From Pseudomonas knackmussii B13 (lineage in GTDB: Bacteria; Pseudomonadota; Gammaproteobacteria; Pseudomonadales; Pseudomonadaceae), in contig NZ_HG322950.1 in NCBI RefSeq assembly GCF_000689415.1, positions 3,913,501-3,977,500 of the forward strand: a stretch of DNA of 64,000 bases. Direction: 5' to 3'. This document shows positions 26,303 to 43,454 of the stretch, piece after piece. Every line of letters begins with the position of its first letter. Within the stretch, counting starts at the first letter, position 1. The position numbers and the translations under genes are program-made. The notes under the pieces were generated by a model. That model worked only from the letters and a program-made list of their open reading frames with translations. It had not been told where the DNA came from and ran no database searches.

Positions 26303-27435
26303 TCAGCCCAGCCTCTTTTGCGTGGCCAGTCGCGCCAGGCCCAGCAACAGCGCGGCGTAGCCGGCGAGCACGGCGCAATCGCGAAGGATCAGCGGCCAGA
26401 AATCGCCGGCGAGGAACAGCGACTTCACCAGTTCCATGAAGTAGGTCGCCGGCAGCAGCTGGCCGACCACACGGATCGCCAGCGGCACGTTGCGCAGGTC
26501 GAAGATGAAGCCGGACAGCATCAGTGCCGGCAGGAAGCTGGCGATCAGGGCGATCTGGCTGGCAATGAACTGGTTCTTGGTCGCCGAGGAAATGAGCAGG
26601 CCGATACCCAGGGCGACGAACAGGTAGAGCATGCTGCTGAACAGCAGCACCAGCAGCGAGCCGTACATCGGCACATGGAACAGGAAGCGTGCTGCCAGCA
26701 GGCACATGGCGAGGCCCAGCAGGCCGACCATGAAGCAGGGGATCATCTTCGCCAGCAGGATCTCCACCGGCCGCACCGGGGTGACGAACAACGCCTCCAG
26801 GGTGCCGCGCTCCCATTCGCGTGCCATCACCAGCGCGGTGAGGAAGGCACCGACCAGCGTCATGATCAGCACGATCAGCCCCGGCACCAGGTACCAGGTG
26901 CTGGTGTTGGCGGCGTTGAACCACATGCGCTGTTCGATGCGCACGCCGCCCTGGACCTGCCCGGCATTGCGCGCGGCCTGCTTCTCGCCCCATAGCGCCA
27001 GGGCCTGGTTGAGGTAGTTGCTCACGCCCGAGGCGCGGGTGGCGTCAGCGCCCTGCACCAACACGAGAATCTGCGCGTCGCCGTCCTGCAGGCGCCGGCT
27101 GAAGTCGGACGGCAGGTAGACCAGGGCATCGGCTTCACGGCTGAGCATCAGGCGCCGCCCTTCCTCGAAGGAGCCTACGCGTAGCGGGCGCAGGTATTCG
27201 GAGCGGCTGATGCTGGCCAGCAGATCGCGAGCCATGGGCGCCGGATCATCCTGTACGACAGCCACCAGGCTGCGCTTCACGTCCAGCGACAGGCCGTAGC
27301 CGAAGATGAGGATCAGCACGATCGGCAAGCCGATGCCGATCAGCAGGTTGCTGCGGTCGCGCAGCATCTGGCGAAATTCCTTGCGCGTGAGCGACACCAG
27401 GCGCCGCCAGAAACCCCGTCGCAGCCATACGCCGC

Positions 27436-27439
<4 letters not shown>
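26303..27439 (-). CDS. ABC-2 type permease, first subunit (YbhS-like)
   Basis: 378 aa from the ATG at 27439, which makes an ATGA overlap with the ATPase stop. Layout is the same as its neighbour: helix at about 30-50, periplasmic loop, then helices from about residue 180, with the signature EWERGTLEALFVTPVRPVEILLAK. FNAANTSTWYLVPG just before the first C-terminal helix is typical of this family. It is paralogous to the second permease, suggesting a heterodimeric channel. A longer upstream frame overlaps the ATPase gene and was rejected. Confidence 0.88.
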
Positions 27440-29192
<1,753 letters not shown>

Positions 29193-29193
<1 letters not shown>

Positions 29194-30200
29194 CAGTGCG
29201 CCTGCCCGTCCCGGGCGATGCGCACCGTGGCCGGCATGCCCAGGCGCAGGCGATTGCCCTTGTCCTCGACCAGCACGCGCACTTCGTAGACCAGCGCGGT
29301 GCGCAGCTCCTCGGTCTGCACCGCCTTGGGCGTGAACTCGGCGACGTCGGAGATGTAGCCGACATGCCCCTCGACAGGCTGCTGCGGGTGACTATCGGTG
29401 ACTACGCTGGCGTTCTGGCCGGGCTTGATCAGCCCGAGCTGGGTCTCGTTGACGTAGACCCGCACCCATTTCGGATCGGTAATGGCCAGCGCATAGACCG
29501 CGCGCTGCGGCGAGGCCATGTCGCCCGGCTCGAGCAGGCGCGAGCGCACCACGGCGTTCTGCGGCGCACGCAATTCGGTTTCATCGAGGTTGTGCTGCAG
29601 CAGCGCCAGTTGCGCGCGAGCCACTTGCAGCTGTGCGTCGGCCTGGGCGATGTCTTCCGCGCGTGGGCCGATCTTCGCCAGGCGCAGGGCCTTCTGGCGG
29701 TCGTCCAGTTGCGCCTGGTCGACCTTCAGCTGGGCGTTGGCGTTGTCCAGGTCCTGCTGGCTGATCGCCCGGCCACCGGGGCTGTTGGCGCGGATACCCT
29801 GCAGACGGCGCAGCTGGATATTCGCCAGGTCGAGCTGGGCCTTGGCCGCGTCCACCTGGGCCTTGGCGCGGTCGATGTCTTCCGGGCGGCTGCCGTTACG
29901 CAAGCGCAGCAGCGCCTGTTCCTGCACGCCGATCTGGGCCCTGGCCTGGTCGATCTGCAGCTTCAGCGCGCGGCTGTCGAGGGTCGCCAGGATTTGCCCG
30001 GCCTTGACGCTGTCGCCCTCCTCCACGCGCATCTCGGCGATCCGCTCGCTACCGGTGAATGCCAGCGACACCTGGCGAATATCGACGTTGCCATACAGCA
30101 CCAGGTCGCTGCCCTGGTCCATCGTCGAGCGGTGGTAGTACCAGGCGCCCAGGCCGATCAGGAGCAGCAACGAAGGGATGACGACGAGCTTCTTGGGCAT
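29193..30200 (-). CDS. HlyD-family membrane fusion protein (YbhG-like)
   Basis: 335 aa. An N-terminal membrane helix or uncleaved signal (residues 4-21) is followed by a biotinyl-lipoyl half (AEMRVEEGDSVKAGQILATLDS), a long coiled-coil hairpin of Ala/Gln-rich helices (about 80-200) that includes GRAISQQDLDNA, and a beta-barrel domain. Such adaptors bridge inner-membrane pumps to the outer-membrane factor. It is the first gene of the operon and faces the TetR gene across 114 bp that contain a 20-bp palindrome. The ATG at 30200 is preferred; 18 extra residues in the longer frame carry no signal. Confidence 0.9.
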
Positions 30201-30245
30201 GGTGGTGACTCGCGGATCGGGGCGACATCCGGGAAGCATAGACAA

Positions 30246-30265
30246 CAAATTCAAATTTGAATTTG
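30246..30265. promoter_or_regulatory. 20-bp perfect palindrome, probable operator of the TetR regulator
   Basis: CAAATTCAAATTTGAATTTG reads the same on both strands and lies between the divergent hlyD and tetR genes, 46 bp from one start and 50 from the other. It is AT-rich against a GC-rich background. TetR-family repressors bind such sites to control both themselves and the divergent operon; use by this regulator is inference. Clear -35/-10 elements could not be assigned. Confidence 0.72.
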
Positions 30266-30314
30266 ATCTAGCTCGGTTCTAGGCTGCATTCACTCCATCG
30301 AGCAGGATGTCGCC

Positions 30315-30986
30315 ATGCCGGAATCCCCACGCCAAAGCCCGCCGCGCGCGCCGCGCCAGGACGGCGAGGCCACTCGCGGGCGGATTCTCCTGGCGGCCGG
30401 CCAGCTGTTCGCCGAGCGCGGTTATGCCGATACCACCAGCAAGGCGATCTGCGAGCAGGCGCAATGCAACATGGCCGCGGTGAACTACCACTTCGGCAGC
30501 CGCGAAAACCTCTACCGCGCCCTGCTGCAGGAGATGCACAAGCACCTGATCAGCTACGACCAGCTGGAACAACTCACGCGCAGCGAACAGGACAGCCGCG
30601 ACAAGCTGGCCCTGCTGATCGACGCCCTGACCCTCAACGTCGCCAGCGGCCAGCGCTGGCAGGCGCGGCTGTGGGCCCGCGAGCTGCTGGCGCCGTCGGC
30701 CTTCCTCGCCGAGCTCATCGACCAGGAGGCGATGCCCAAGGTGCGCCTGGTGATGGGATTGCTCAGCGAGGTCACTGGCATCCCGCTGCAGGCCCCAGCG
30801 CTGCTGCGCTGCCTGTTCAGCGTGATGGCGCCCTACCTGACGCTGCAGGTGGTCAGCCGCGAGATACCCACGCCGCTGACCGACCTCTTCGAGCAACCCA
30901 CCGAAGACCTCGCACGCCACCTCAAGCTGTTCGCGCAAGCAGGGCTCGAAGCGGTGGCACGGGATTACCACGCGCAAGCGCTGTAG
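30315..30986 (+). CDS. TetR-family regulator, CecR-like
   Basis: 223 aa. The N-terminal helix-turn-helix spans about residues 18-66 (AICEQAQCNMAAVNYHFGSRENLYRALL). The C-terminal part (LLAPSAFLAELIDQEAMPK) resembles E. coli CecR (YbiH), which controls ybhGFSR, a homologous efflux set. AGCAGGA precedes the ATG. It is divergent from the efflux operon with a perfect palindrome between, so it most likely represses that operon until a ligand binds. Downstream lie a REP element and a C-run, then aroP on the other strand. The ligand is unknown. Confidence 0.87.
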   Translation: MPESPRQSPPRAPRQDGEATRGRILLAAGQLFAERGYADTTSKAICEQAQCNMAAVNYHFGSRENLYRALLQEMHKHLISYDQLEQLTRSEQDSRDKLALLIDALTLNVASGQRWQARLWARELLAPSAFLAELIDQEAMPKVRLVMGLLSEVTGIPLQAPALLRCLFSVMAPYLTLQVVSREIPTPLTDLFEQPTEDLARHLKLFAQAGLEAVARDYHAQAL

Positions 30987-31020
30987 CGCGGGCTTTTCCT
31001 GACTACCGGGCCTGTTTTTC

Positions 31021-31045
31021 GTAGGAGCGAGCTTGCTCGCGAACC
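31021..31045. repeat. Pseudomonas REP-like element
   Basis: GTAGGAGCGAGCTTGCTCGC with GCGAGC/GCTCGC stem matches the common Pseudomonas REP core. It lies between convergent tetR and aroP. A half copy (TTCGCGAGCAAGCTTGC) is seen near 8395 beside the rne terminator. Confidence 0.75.
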
Positions 31046-31058
31046 TGCCGCAATGAAG

Positions 31059-31073
31059 CCCCCCCCCCCCCCC
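31059..31073. repeat. Run of fifteen C
   Basis: An uninterrupted C homopolymer ends 9 bp before the aroP stop codon in non-coding DNA. Such runs slip in replication and are often miscounted in sequencing, so its length is uncertain. Confidence 0.85.
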
Positions 31074-31082
31074 GCCACACGA

Positions 31083-32483
31083 TCAGGCAGCGGCCTGAGT
31101 ACCGCTCTTGCGCTTGAACAAGTAGCAGACGCCCATCAGCACGACCCACACCGGGATCGCGTAGACCGACACGTCGATGCCCGGGATCTGCAGCATGATG
31201 CCGAGGATGAACACCACGAAGGCCAGGCAAAGCCAGTTGCCGAAGGGGTACATCAGCGCGCGGAACGAGGTCTTGGAGCCTTCGCGGTCCTTGGCGCGGC
31301 GGAACATCAGGTGCGCCAGGCTGATCATCGCCCAGTTGATCACCAGGGCCGCCACCACCAGGGACATCAGCAGCTCAAGGGCGCGCGCCGGGATCAGGTA
31401 GTTGACCGCCACGCAGGCCAGGGTGATGAACGCCGAAACGCCGATGGCCAGCAACGGTACGCCACGGTCGTCGATCTTGGCGAAGGCGCGCGGTGCGTCG
31501 CCCTGCTCGGCCAGGCCGAAGAGCATGCGGCTGTTGCAGTACACGCAGCTGTTGTAGACCGACAGAGCCGCGGTCAGTACCACGAAGTTCAGCACGTGGG
31601 CAGCGTTACCACTGCCCATCAGCGAGAAGACCTTCACGAACGGGCTGCCGCTGTAGGGGTCGCCGGCGCTGTTGATGCTTTGCACCAAGGCGTCCCACGG
31701 GTACAGCGAGAGCAGCACGGCCAGGGCGCCGATGTAGAAGATCAGGATCCGGTAGATGACCTGGTTGATCGCCTTGGGGATCACCTTCTTCGGTTCCGCG
31801 GCCTCGGCGGCAGTGATGCCGACCAGCTCCAGGCCACCGAAGGAGAACATGATGATCGCCAGGACCATCACCAGGCCCTTCAGGCCATTGGGGAAGAAGC
31901 CGCCGTGGCTCCACAGGTTGCTCACCGCCGCCTGCGGGCCGCCGGTGCCGGTGGCCAGCAGCCAGCAACCAAGGACGATCATGCCGATGATCGCCGCGAC
32001 CTTGATGATCGCGAACCAGAACTCGGCCTCGCCGAAGGCCTTCACGTTGAACAGGTTGAGCGCGTTGATCAGGACGAAGAACACCGCCGCGGTGACCCAG
32101 GTCGGGATGTCCGGCCACCAGAACTGCACGTACTTGCCGACGGCCGTCAGCTCCGACATGCCCACCAGGATGTACAGCACCCAATAGTTCCAGCCCGACA
32201 TGAAGCCGGCAAAGCCACCCCAGTATTTGTGCGCGAAGTGGCTGAAGGAACCGGCGACCGGCTCCTCGACGATCATCTCGCCGAGCTGGCGCATGATCAG
32301 GAATGCGATGAAGCCGCCGATGGCGTAGCCGAGGATCATCGACGGGCCGGCGGATTGCAGGACACCGGCCGAGCCCAGGAACAGTCCGGTACCGATGGCG
32401 CCACCCAGGGCGATGAGCTGGATGTGGCGATTCTTCAGGCCGCGCTTGAGCGAGCCTTCATGCAGATGGGGATGTCCATCCAT
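31083..32483 (-). CDS. aroP: Aromatic amino acid permease (AroP-type, APC family)
   Basis: 466 aa with about 12 membrane helices and the amino acid permease signature near the N-terminus (RHIQLIALGGAIGTGLFLGSAG) in helix 1, where the unwound GAIGTG segment binds substrate. In PAO1 the equivalent gene beside gap is aroP1 (PA3000). Aromatic substrate preference is inferred from similarity to AroP and PheP; other APC members differ only in a few residues. The ATG lies 3 bases inside the hydrophilic N-tail. It is a single gene between the efflux module's regulator and gap. Confidence 0.88.
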   Translation of the reverse strand: MDGHPHLHEGSLKRGLKNRHIQLIALGGAIGTGLFLGSAGVLQSAGPSMILGYAIGGFIAFLIMRQLGEMIVEEPVAGSFSHFAHKYWGGFAGFMSGWNYWVLYILVGMSELTAVGKYVQFWWPDIPTWVTAAVFFVLINALNLFNVKAFGEAEFWFAIIKVAAIIGMIVLGCWLLATGTGGPQAAVSNLWSHGGFFPNGLKGLVMVLAIIMFSFGGLELVGITAAEAAEPKKVIPKAINQVIYRILIFYIGALAVLLSLYPWDALVQSINSAGDPYSGSPFVKVFSLMGSGNAAHVLNFVVLTAALSVYNSCVYCNSRMLFGLAEQGDAPRAFAKIDDRGVPLLAIGVSAFITLACVAVNYLIPARALELLMSLVVAALVINWAMISLAHLMFRRAKDREGSKTSFRALMYPFGNWLCLAFVVFILGIMLQIPGIDVSVYAIPVWVVLMGVCYLFKRKSGTQAAA

Positions 32484-32575
32484 TGCGGGGTTCCTCGGTA
32501 GAGGGGTTGGCTTTTTATCGTTATGCGTTGTGCGCAGCGGACGCCTTGTCGGCCCGGGTCAGGGCCTTCGAATGA

Positions 32576-32603
32576 AAAACGGGAGCCCGAAAGCTCCCGT
32601 TTT
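32576..32603 (-). terminator. Rho-independent terminator of gap
   Basis: 11-bp stem AAAACGGGAGC / GCTCCCGTTTT with a 6-base loop, 14 bp beyond the gap stop, with T-tracts on both strands. Confidence 0.9.
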
Positions 32604-32617
32604 CCCTTACACCTGGA

Positions 32618-34066
32618 TCAGCGCGGGAAGGCCGGCGGGGTGACCCCAGCCATCTCTTCCATCACGCGAACGACCTGGCAGCTGTAGCCGAACTCGTTGT
32701 CGTACCACACGTACAGCACGACACGGTTGTCGTTGCAGATGGTGGCTTCGGCATCGACCACGCCGGCGTGACGGGAGCCGACGAAGTCGGTGGACACCAC
32801 TTCCTGCGAGGACACGAAGTCGATCTGCTTCTGCAGGTCCGAGTGCATGGCCATCTGGCGCAGGTACTCGTTGATCTCTTCGCGGTTGGTGGCCTTCTCG
32901 AGGTTCAGGTTGAGGATGGCCATGGAGACGTTCGGCGTCGGAACGCGGATCGCGTTGCCGGTCAGCTTGCCTTTCAGAACCGGCAGAGCCTTGGCGGCAG
33001 CGGTAGCGGCGCCAGTCTCGGTGATCACCATGTTCAGCGGCGCGGCGCGGCCACGACGGCTGCCCTTGTGGAAGTTGTCGATCAGGTTCTGGTCGTTGGT
33101 GAACGAGTGAACGGTTTCGACGTGGCCGTTGACGATGCCGTACTGGTCGTTGACAGCCTTCAGCACCGGCACGATGGCGTTGGTGGTGCAGGAAGCGGCG
33201 GAAACGATCTTGTCGTCAGCGGTGATGTCGCCATGGTTGATGCCATGCACGATGTTCTTCAGCGCGCCTTTGCCCGGAGCGGTCAGGATCACGCGGTCGA
33301 CGCCCGGGCACTTCAGGTGCTGGGCGAGGCCGTCGGCGTCACGCCATTTGCCGGTGTTGTCGACCAGCAGGGCGTTCTTGATGCCGTACTGGGTGTAGTC
33401 GATCGACGCCGGGTCGTTGGAGTAGATCACCTGGATCAGGTTGCCGTTGGCGGTGATGGTGTTGTTGGCTTCATCGATGGTGATGGTGCCGTTGAACTTG
33501 CCATGCACGGAGTCGCGACGCAGCAGGCTGGCGCGCTTGACCAGGTCGTTGTCGGCGCCCTTGCGGACGACGATGGCGCGCAGGCGCAGGCCGTCGCCGC
33601 CGCCGGTTTTCTCGATCAGGATGCGCGCCAGCAGGCGGCCGATACGACCGAAGCCGTAGAGGACGACGTCGGTGCCTTCGCGGCTGCCGCCGTTCTGCTT
33701 GCCAACCACGTCGGCCAGCTCGTCCTTGACGAACTGCTCGATGGCACGGCCGTTACCTTCGGCCTTGAACTTGGCGACCATCTTGCCGAGGTCGACCGAA
33801 GCGGCGCCGAGTTTCAGCTCGCTCATGGTCTTGAGGATGGGGAAGGTGTCGTGGACCGACAGCTCGGCCTCGCCAGCCAGGCGGTGACGGGCGAAACGGT
33901 GGGCCTTGAGGATGTCGATCACCGAACGGTTGATCAGGCCACGGCCATAGATAGAAGTCACCACGTTGTTGTTGCGGTAGAGCTGGCCGATCAGCGGAAT
34001 CATGGCTTCCGCGAGGGCTTCACGATCGATCCACTCACCGAGACACTGGTCGGGCTTCTGAGTCAC
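32618..34066 (-). CDS. gap: Glyceraldehyde-3-phosphate dehydrogenase, long N-terminal form
   Basis: 482 aa from the GTG at 34066, which has GGAAGG at good spacing; an ATG at 34084 (MWKVLP) is the alternative. The NAD-binding domain begins only at residue 137 (YGFGRIGR), after an extension of about 130 residues absent from ordinary GAPDH. The catalytic Cys293 sits in SAASCTTNA. Similar long proteins are conserved in Pseudomonas as PA3001, and the catalytic domain carries insertions compared with classical GAPDH. Glycolytic versus gluconeogenic use cannot be read from sequence. Divergent from mfd. Confidence 0.88.
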   Translation of the reverse strand: MTQKPDQCLGEWIDREALAEAMIPLIGQLYRNNNVVTSIYGRGLINRSVIDILKAHRFARHRLAGEAELSVHDTFPILKTMSELKLGAASVDLGKMVAKFKAEGNGRAIEQFVKDELADVVGKQNGGSREGTDVVLYGFGRIGRLLARILIEKTGGGDGLRLRAIVVRKGADNDLVKRASLLRRDSVHGKFNGTITIDEANNTITANGNLIQVIYSNDPASIDYTQYGIKNALLVDNTGKWRDADGLAQHLKCPGVDRVILTAPGKGALKNIVHGINHGDITADDKIVSAASCTTNAIVPVLKAVNDQYGIVNGHVETVHSFTNDQNLIDNFHKGSRRGRAAPLNMVITETGAATAAAKALPVLKGKLTGNAIRVPTPNVSMAILNLNLEKATNREEINEYLRQMAMHSDLQKQIDFVSSQEVVSTDFVGSRHAGVVDAEATICNDNRVVLYVWYDNEFGYSCQVVRVMEEMAGVTPPAFPR

Positions 34067-34223
34067 GGGCAATACCTTCCACATGTAGGAGAAGAAAAAA
34101 GGGGCTACATTATGACGGCGCCGGCAGGCGGCGGCAATCTGCAACGCTGCAAAGACTGACAGCCGTCAATCCGGATAGTTACAATCCGGCCGGTCAACTT
34201 TCCGACCGGAGCCCGCTACGCCC

Positions 34224-37682
<3,459 letters not shown>

Positions 37683-37691
37683 AGGACCGGT

Positions 37692-38354
37692 ATGTTCCGC
37701 TACCTGCTGCTCTCGCTTGCCCTGCTCGCCCCCGCGAGCTTCGCCGACGACCTCTACCAGGTCGAACTGATCCTGTTCCAGCAGGAAGGCGACGTCGTCT
37801 ATTCCAGCCAACCGGCGCCTGACGACTGGGCCAAGGGAGCCCAGCCGCCGGCACCCGACAGCCGCCGTCCAACCGCAATGGACGCCCAGGCCAACAAGCT
37901 GGCCCAGGCCCAGGGCTACCACGTGCTGATGCACAAGGCGTGGAAGCAGGCGATCACCGACCAGCCGGTGAAGATCTCGCTGAGCGAAGGCCAGGAGCAG
38001 GACGGTCACTTCCCTGTGGAAGGCACCTTGACCCTGCGCCAGCAGCGCTTCGTCGACACCCAGGTGGACTTCTGGATCAACCAGTTCGGCGGCGACGGCC
38101 TGCTCGAGCACAGCCAGCACATGGTCCAGGACGTCAGCCTGAAGAACGGCGTACTGGCCTACCTCGACCATCCGAGCCTCGGCATGCTGGTCAAGGTCAG
38201 CCCGCTCAACGCCAAGCCGGCCACCCCGCCGCCGGCGGAGATGGAGGAAGACGCCCCGGCCGGCCAACCGCAGCAAGCACCGCAACAGGCGCCGCAAGCG
38301 CCGGCCAATGGCGGCTTCGACGCCCCGCCGGCAAGCGAGCCCACGCAGCAGTAA
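37692..38354 (+). CDS. csiV: CsiV-family exported protein
   Basis: 220 aa, PA3003 type. A signal peptide (MFRYLLLSLALLAPASFA) leads to a domain beginning DDLYQVELILFQQ, characteristic of CsiV. In Escherichia-group bacteria and Vibrio, CsiV is a periplasmic protein linked to resistance to envelope stress from D-amino acids, but detailed activity is unproved. The C-terminal 45 residues are low-complexity Pro/Gln/Ala and probably disordered. It begins nine bases after the mfd stop, so it may be co-transcribed with mfd and the following helicase. Confidence 0.8.
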   Translation: MFRYLLLSLALLAPASFADDLYQVELILFQQEGDVVYSSQPAPDDWAKGAQPPAPDSRRPTAMDAQANKLAQAQGYHVLMHKAWKQAITDQPVKISLSEGQEQDGHFPVEGTLTLRQQRFVDTQVDFWINQFGGDGLLEHSQHMVQDVSLKNGVLAYLDHPSLGMLVKVSPLNAKPATPPPAEMEEDAPAGQPQQAPQQAPQAPANGGFDAPPASEPTQQ

Positions 38355-38375
38355 CCCCGTACCGAAGGCGGCGCC

Positions 38376-41663
<3,288 letters not shown>

Positions 41664-41698
41664 GGCGCATCACCGTTCGCGGTTATGCGCCGCCCCGA

Positions 41699-42436
41699 TC
41701 AGCTCACCAGAACGCGCGCCAGCACCGCACGCACCTTGCCGATGCCGTCGTGCAGCGCCTGCTCGATCTCGGCCATGGTGATGATGCCGCTAGACTTGCC
41801 GGCGGCCGGATTGACCACCAGCGACAGGCAGGCATAGGGCAGCTCCAGCTCGCGCGCCAGTGCCGCTTCCGGCATGCCAGTCATGCCGACGATGTCGCAG
41901 CCGTCGCGCTCCAGCTTGGCAATCTCCGCCACAGTCTCCAGGCGCGGGCCCTGGGTCGCGGCGTAGACGCCGTGACTGCTGTGCGGATGCCCCAGCGCCT
42001 GCAGCGCCGCCACCAGTTTCTGGCGCAGCACCTCGTCATACGGATGGCTGAAGTCGATGTGGGTGACGTGGTCGATGTCACCGGCAAAGTAGGTGTGCTC
42101 GCGGCCCCAGGTGTAATCGACGATCTGGTGCGGCACGCACAGGTGGCCGCTACCCATGGCCGCGTGAATGCCGCCGACAGCGTTCACTGCCAGCACCGCC
42201 TCGGCGCCGGCCTGCTTGAGCGCCCAGAGGTTGGCGCGGTAGTTGACCTGGTGCGGCGGGAAGCGATGCGGATGGCCATGGCGAGCCAGGAACAGCACTT
42301 CACGACCGGCAAACTCGCCGCGCTGGATCGGCGCCGAAGGCGCACCGTAAGGCGTATCCAGGCTCAGTGAATCCTTCAGGGTCAGGCCTTCCAGCTGGGT
42401 CAGCCCGGTGCCGCCGATGATGGCGTAGACAGTCAT
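41699..42436 (-). CDS. S-methyl-5'-thioinosine phosphorylase
   Basis: 245 aa, PA3004 type. P. aeruginosa uses this phosphorylase in a methionine salvage route: methylthioadenosine is first deaminated, then methylthioinosine is cleaved to hypoxanthine and methylthioribose-1-phosphate. GGTGLTQLEGL, ARHGHPHRFPPHQVNYRANLW and MTGMPEAALARELELPY fit the MTAP/PNP family. Lack of an adenosine-specific Asp was not verified. It begins 9 bp after the nagZ stop, and the order nagZ-MTIP is kept as in PAO1. Confidence 0.87.
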   Translation of the reverse strand: MTVYAIIGGTGLTQLEGLTLKDSLSLDTPYGAPSAPIQRGEFAGREVLFLARHGHPHRFPPHQVNYRANLWALKQAGAEAVLAVNAVGGIHAAMGSGHLCVPHQIVDYTWGREHTYFAGDIDHVTHIDFSHPYDEVLRQKLVAALQALGHPHSSHGVYAATQGPRLETVAEIAKLERDGCDIVGMTGMPEAALARELELPYACLSLVVNPAAGKSSGIITMAEIEQALHDGIGKVRAVLARVLVS

Positions 42437-42445
42437 TGCGAATCC

Positions 42446-43444
42446 TCAGTCGATCAGTTGCGCGGCGCGCAGTTCGCCCACGGCCTGCTGCCAGCGCGGC
42501 AGCTGCTTGTATTCGATGCCCGGCCAGGCCTTGGCGCGCATCCGCGCCAGGCGCTCGGGCGCCTGCACTTTCAGGCGTTGCAGGGCACCGAGAGCCAGCT
42601 CGGCGGAGCCACGGTCGTTGCACACCAGGCCCATGTCGCAGCCGGCGCCGAGCGCGGCCTGGATACGGCTGGCGGCATCGCCTACCACGTGAGCACCGGC
42701 CATCGACAGGTCGTCGCTGAAGATCACCCCATCGAAGCCCAGCTCGCCACGCAAGATGTCCTGCAGCCAGCGGCGCGAGAAACCGGCGGGACCGGCATCC
42801 ACCTTCGGATAGATCACATGCGCGGGCATCACGGCGTCGATCTGTCCGGCCAGGCGCTGGAATGGAATCAGGTCGCTGCGGCGCAGTTCATCCAGGCTGC
42901 GCTCGTCTTCGGGGATCGCCACATGGGAGTCGGCCTCCGCCCAGCCGTGGCCGGGGAAGTGCTTGCCGGTCGCCGCCATGCCCGCCGCATGCATGCCGCG
43001 AATGAAGGCGCCGGCGAGTTGCGCAGCGCGTTCCGGGTCGCCTTCGAAGGCACGGCTACCGACCACGGCGCTGCGCTGGTGATCGAGGTCCAAAACGGGC
43101 GCGAAGCTCAGGTCCAGGCCGACCGCCAGCACTTCGGTCGCCATCAGCCAGCCGCACTGCTCGGCCAGGCGCTCGGCATTCTCGTTATCGGCAATGGCGC
43201 GCATAGCCGGCAAGCGCAGGAAGCCCTGGCGCAGGCGCTGCACGCGGCCGCCCTCCTGGTCCACCGCCAGCAGCAGATCGGGACGCACCGCGCGAATGGC
43301 TGCGGACAGCTCACGCACCTGGCGCGGGCTTTCGATATTGCGGGCGAAGATGATCAGCCCGCCCACTTCAGGGTGGCGCAGGATCTGGCGGTCCTCGGTG
43401 GTCAGCCAGGTGCCGCCGATATCGAGCATCAGGGAGCCTTGCAT
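42446..43444 (-). CDS. nagZ: Beta-N-acetylglucosaminidase NagZ
   Basis: 332 aa, the same length as the P. aeruginosa enzyme. This cytosolic glycoside hydrolase family 3 enzyme releases GlcNAc from anhydro-muropeptides during peptidoglycan recycling; its products influence AmpC induction in Pseudomonas. The KHFPGHG motif (with GWAEADSHVAIP) contains the catalytic His, and the Asp nucleophile lies in FSDDLSMAGA. The ATG follows AAGGAA; 44 extra residues in the longer open frame overlap the L,D-transpeptidase gene and look non-coding. Ten bp after that gene, so likely co-transcribed. Confidence 0.94.
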   Translation of the reverse strand: MQGSLMLDIGGTWLTTEDRQILRHPEVGGLIIFARNIESPRQVRELSAAIRAVRPDLLLAVDQEGGRVQRLRQGFLRLPAMRAIADNENAERLAEQCGWLMATEVLAVGLDLSFAPVLDLDHQRSAVVGSRAFEGDPERAAQLAGAFIRGMHAAGMAATGKHFPGHGWAEADSHVAIPEDERSLDELRRSDLIPFQRLAGQIDAVMPAHVIYPKVDAGPAGFSRRWLQDILRGELGFDGVIFSDDLSMAGAHVVGDAASRIQAALGAGCDMGLVCNDRGSAELALGALQRLKVQAPERLARMRAKAWPGIEYKQLPRWQQAVGELRAAQLID

Positions 43445-43454
43445 TGGGAATTCC

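Noticed and set aside
25170..26993. Upstream extension of the NodT frame into the permease genes
   Set aside because: The region before 25169 is out of frame with both permeases, reads as Arg/Pro/Gly-rich noise, and the real ATG has a good ribosome site and lipoprotein signal.
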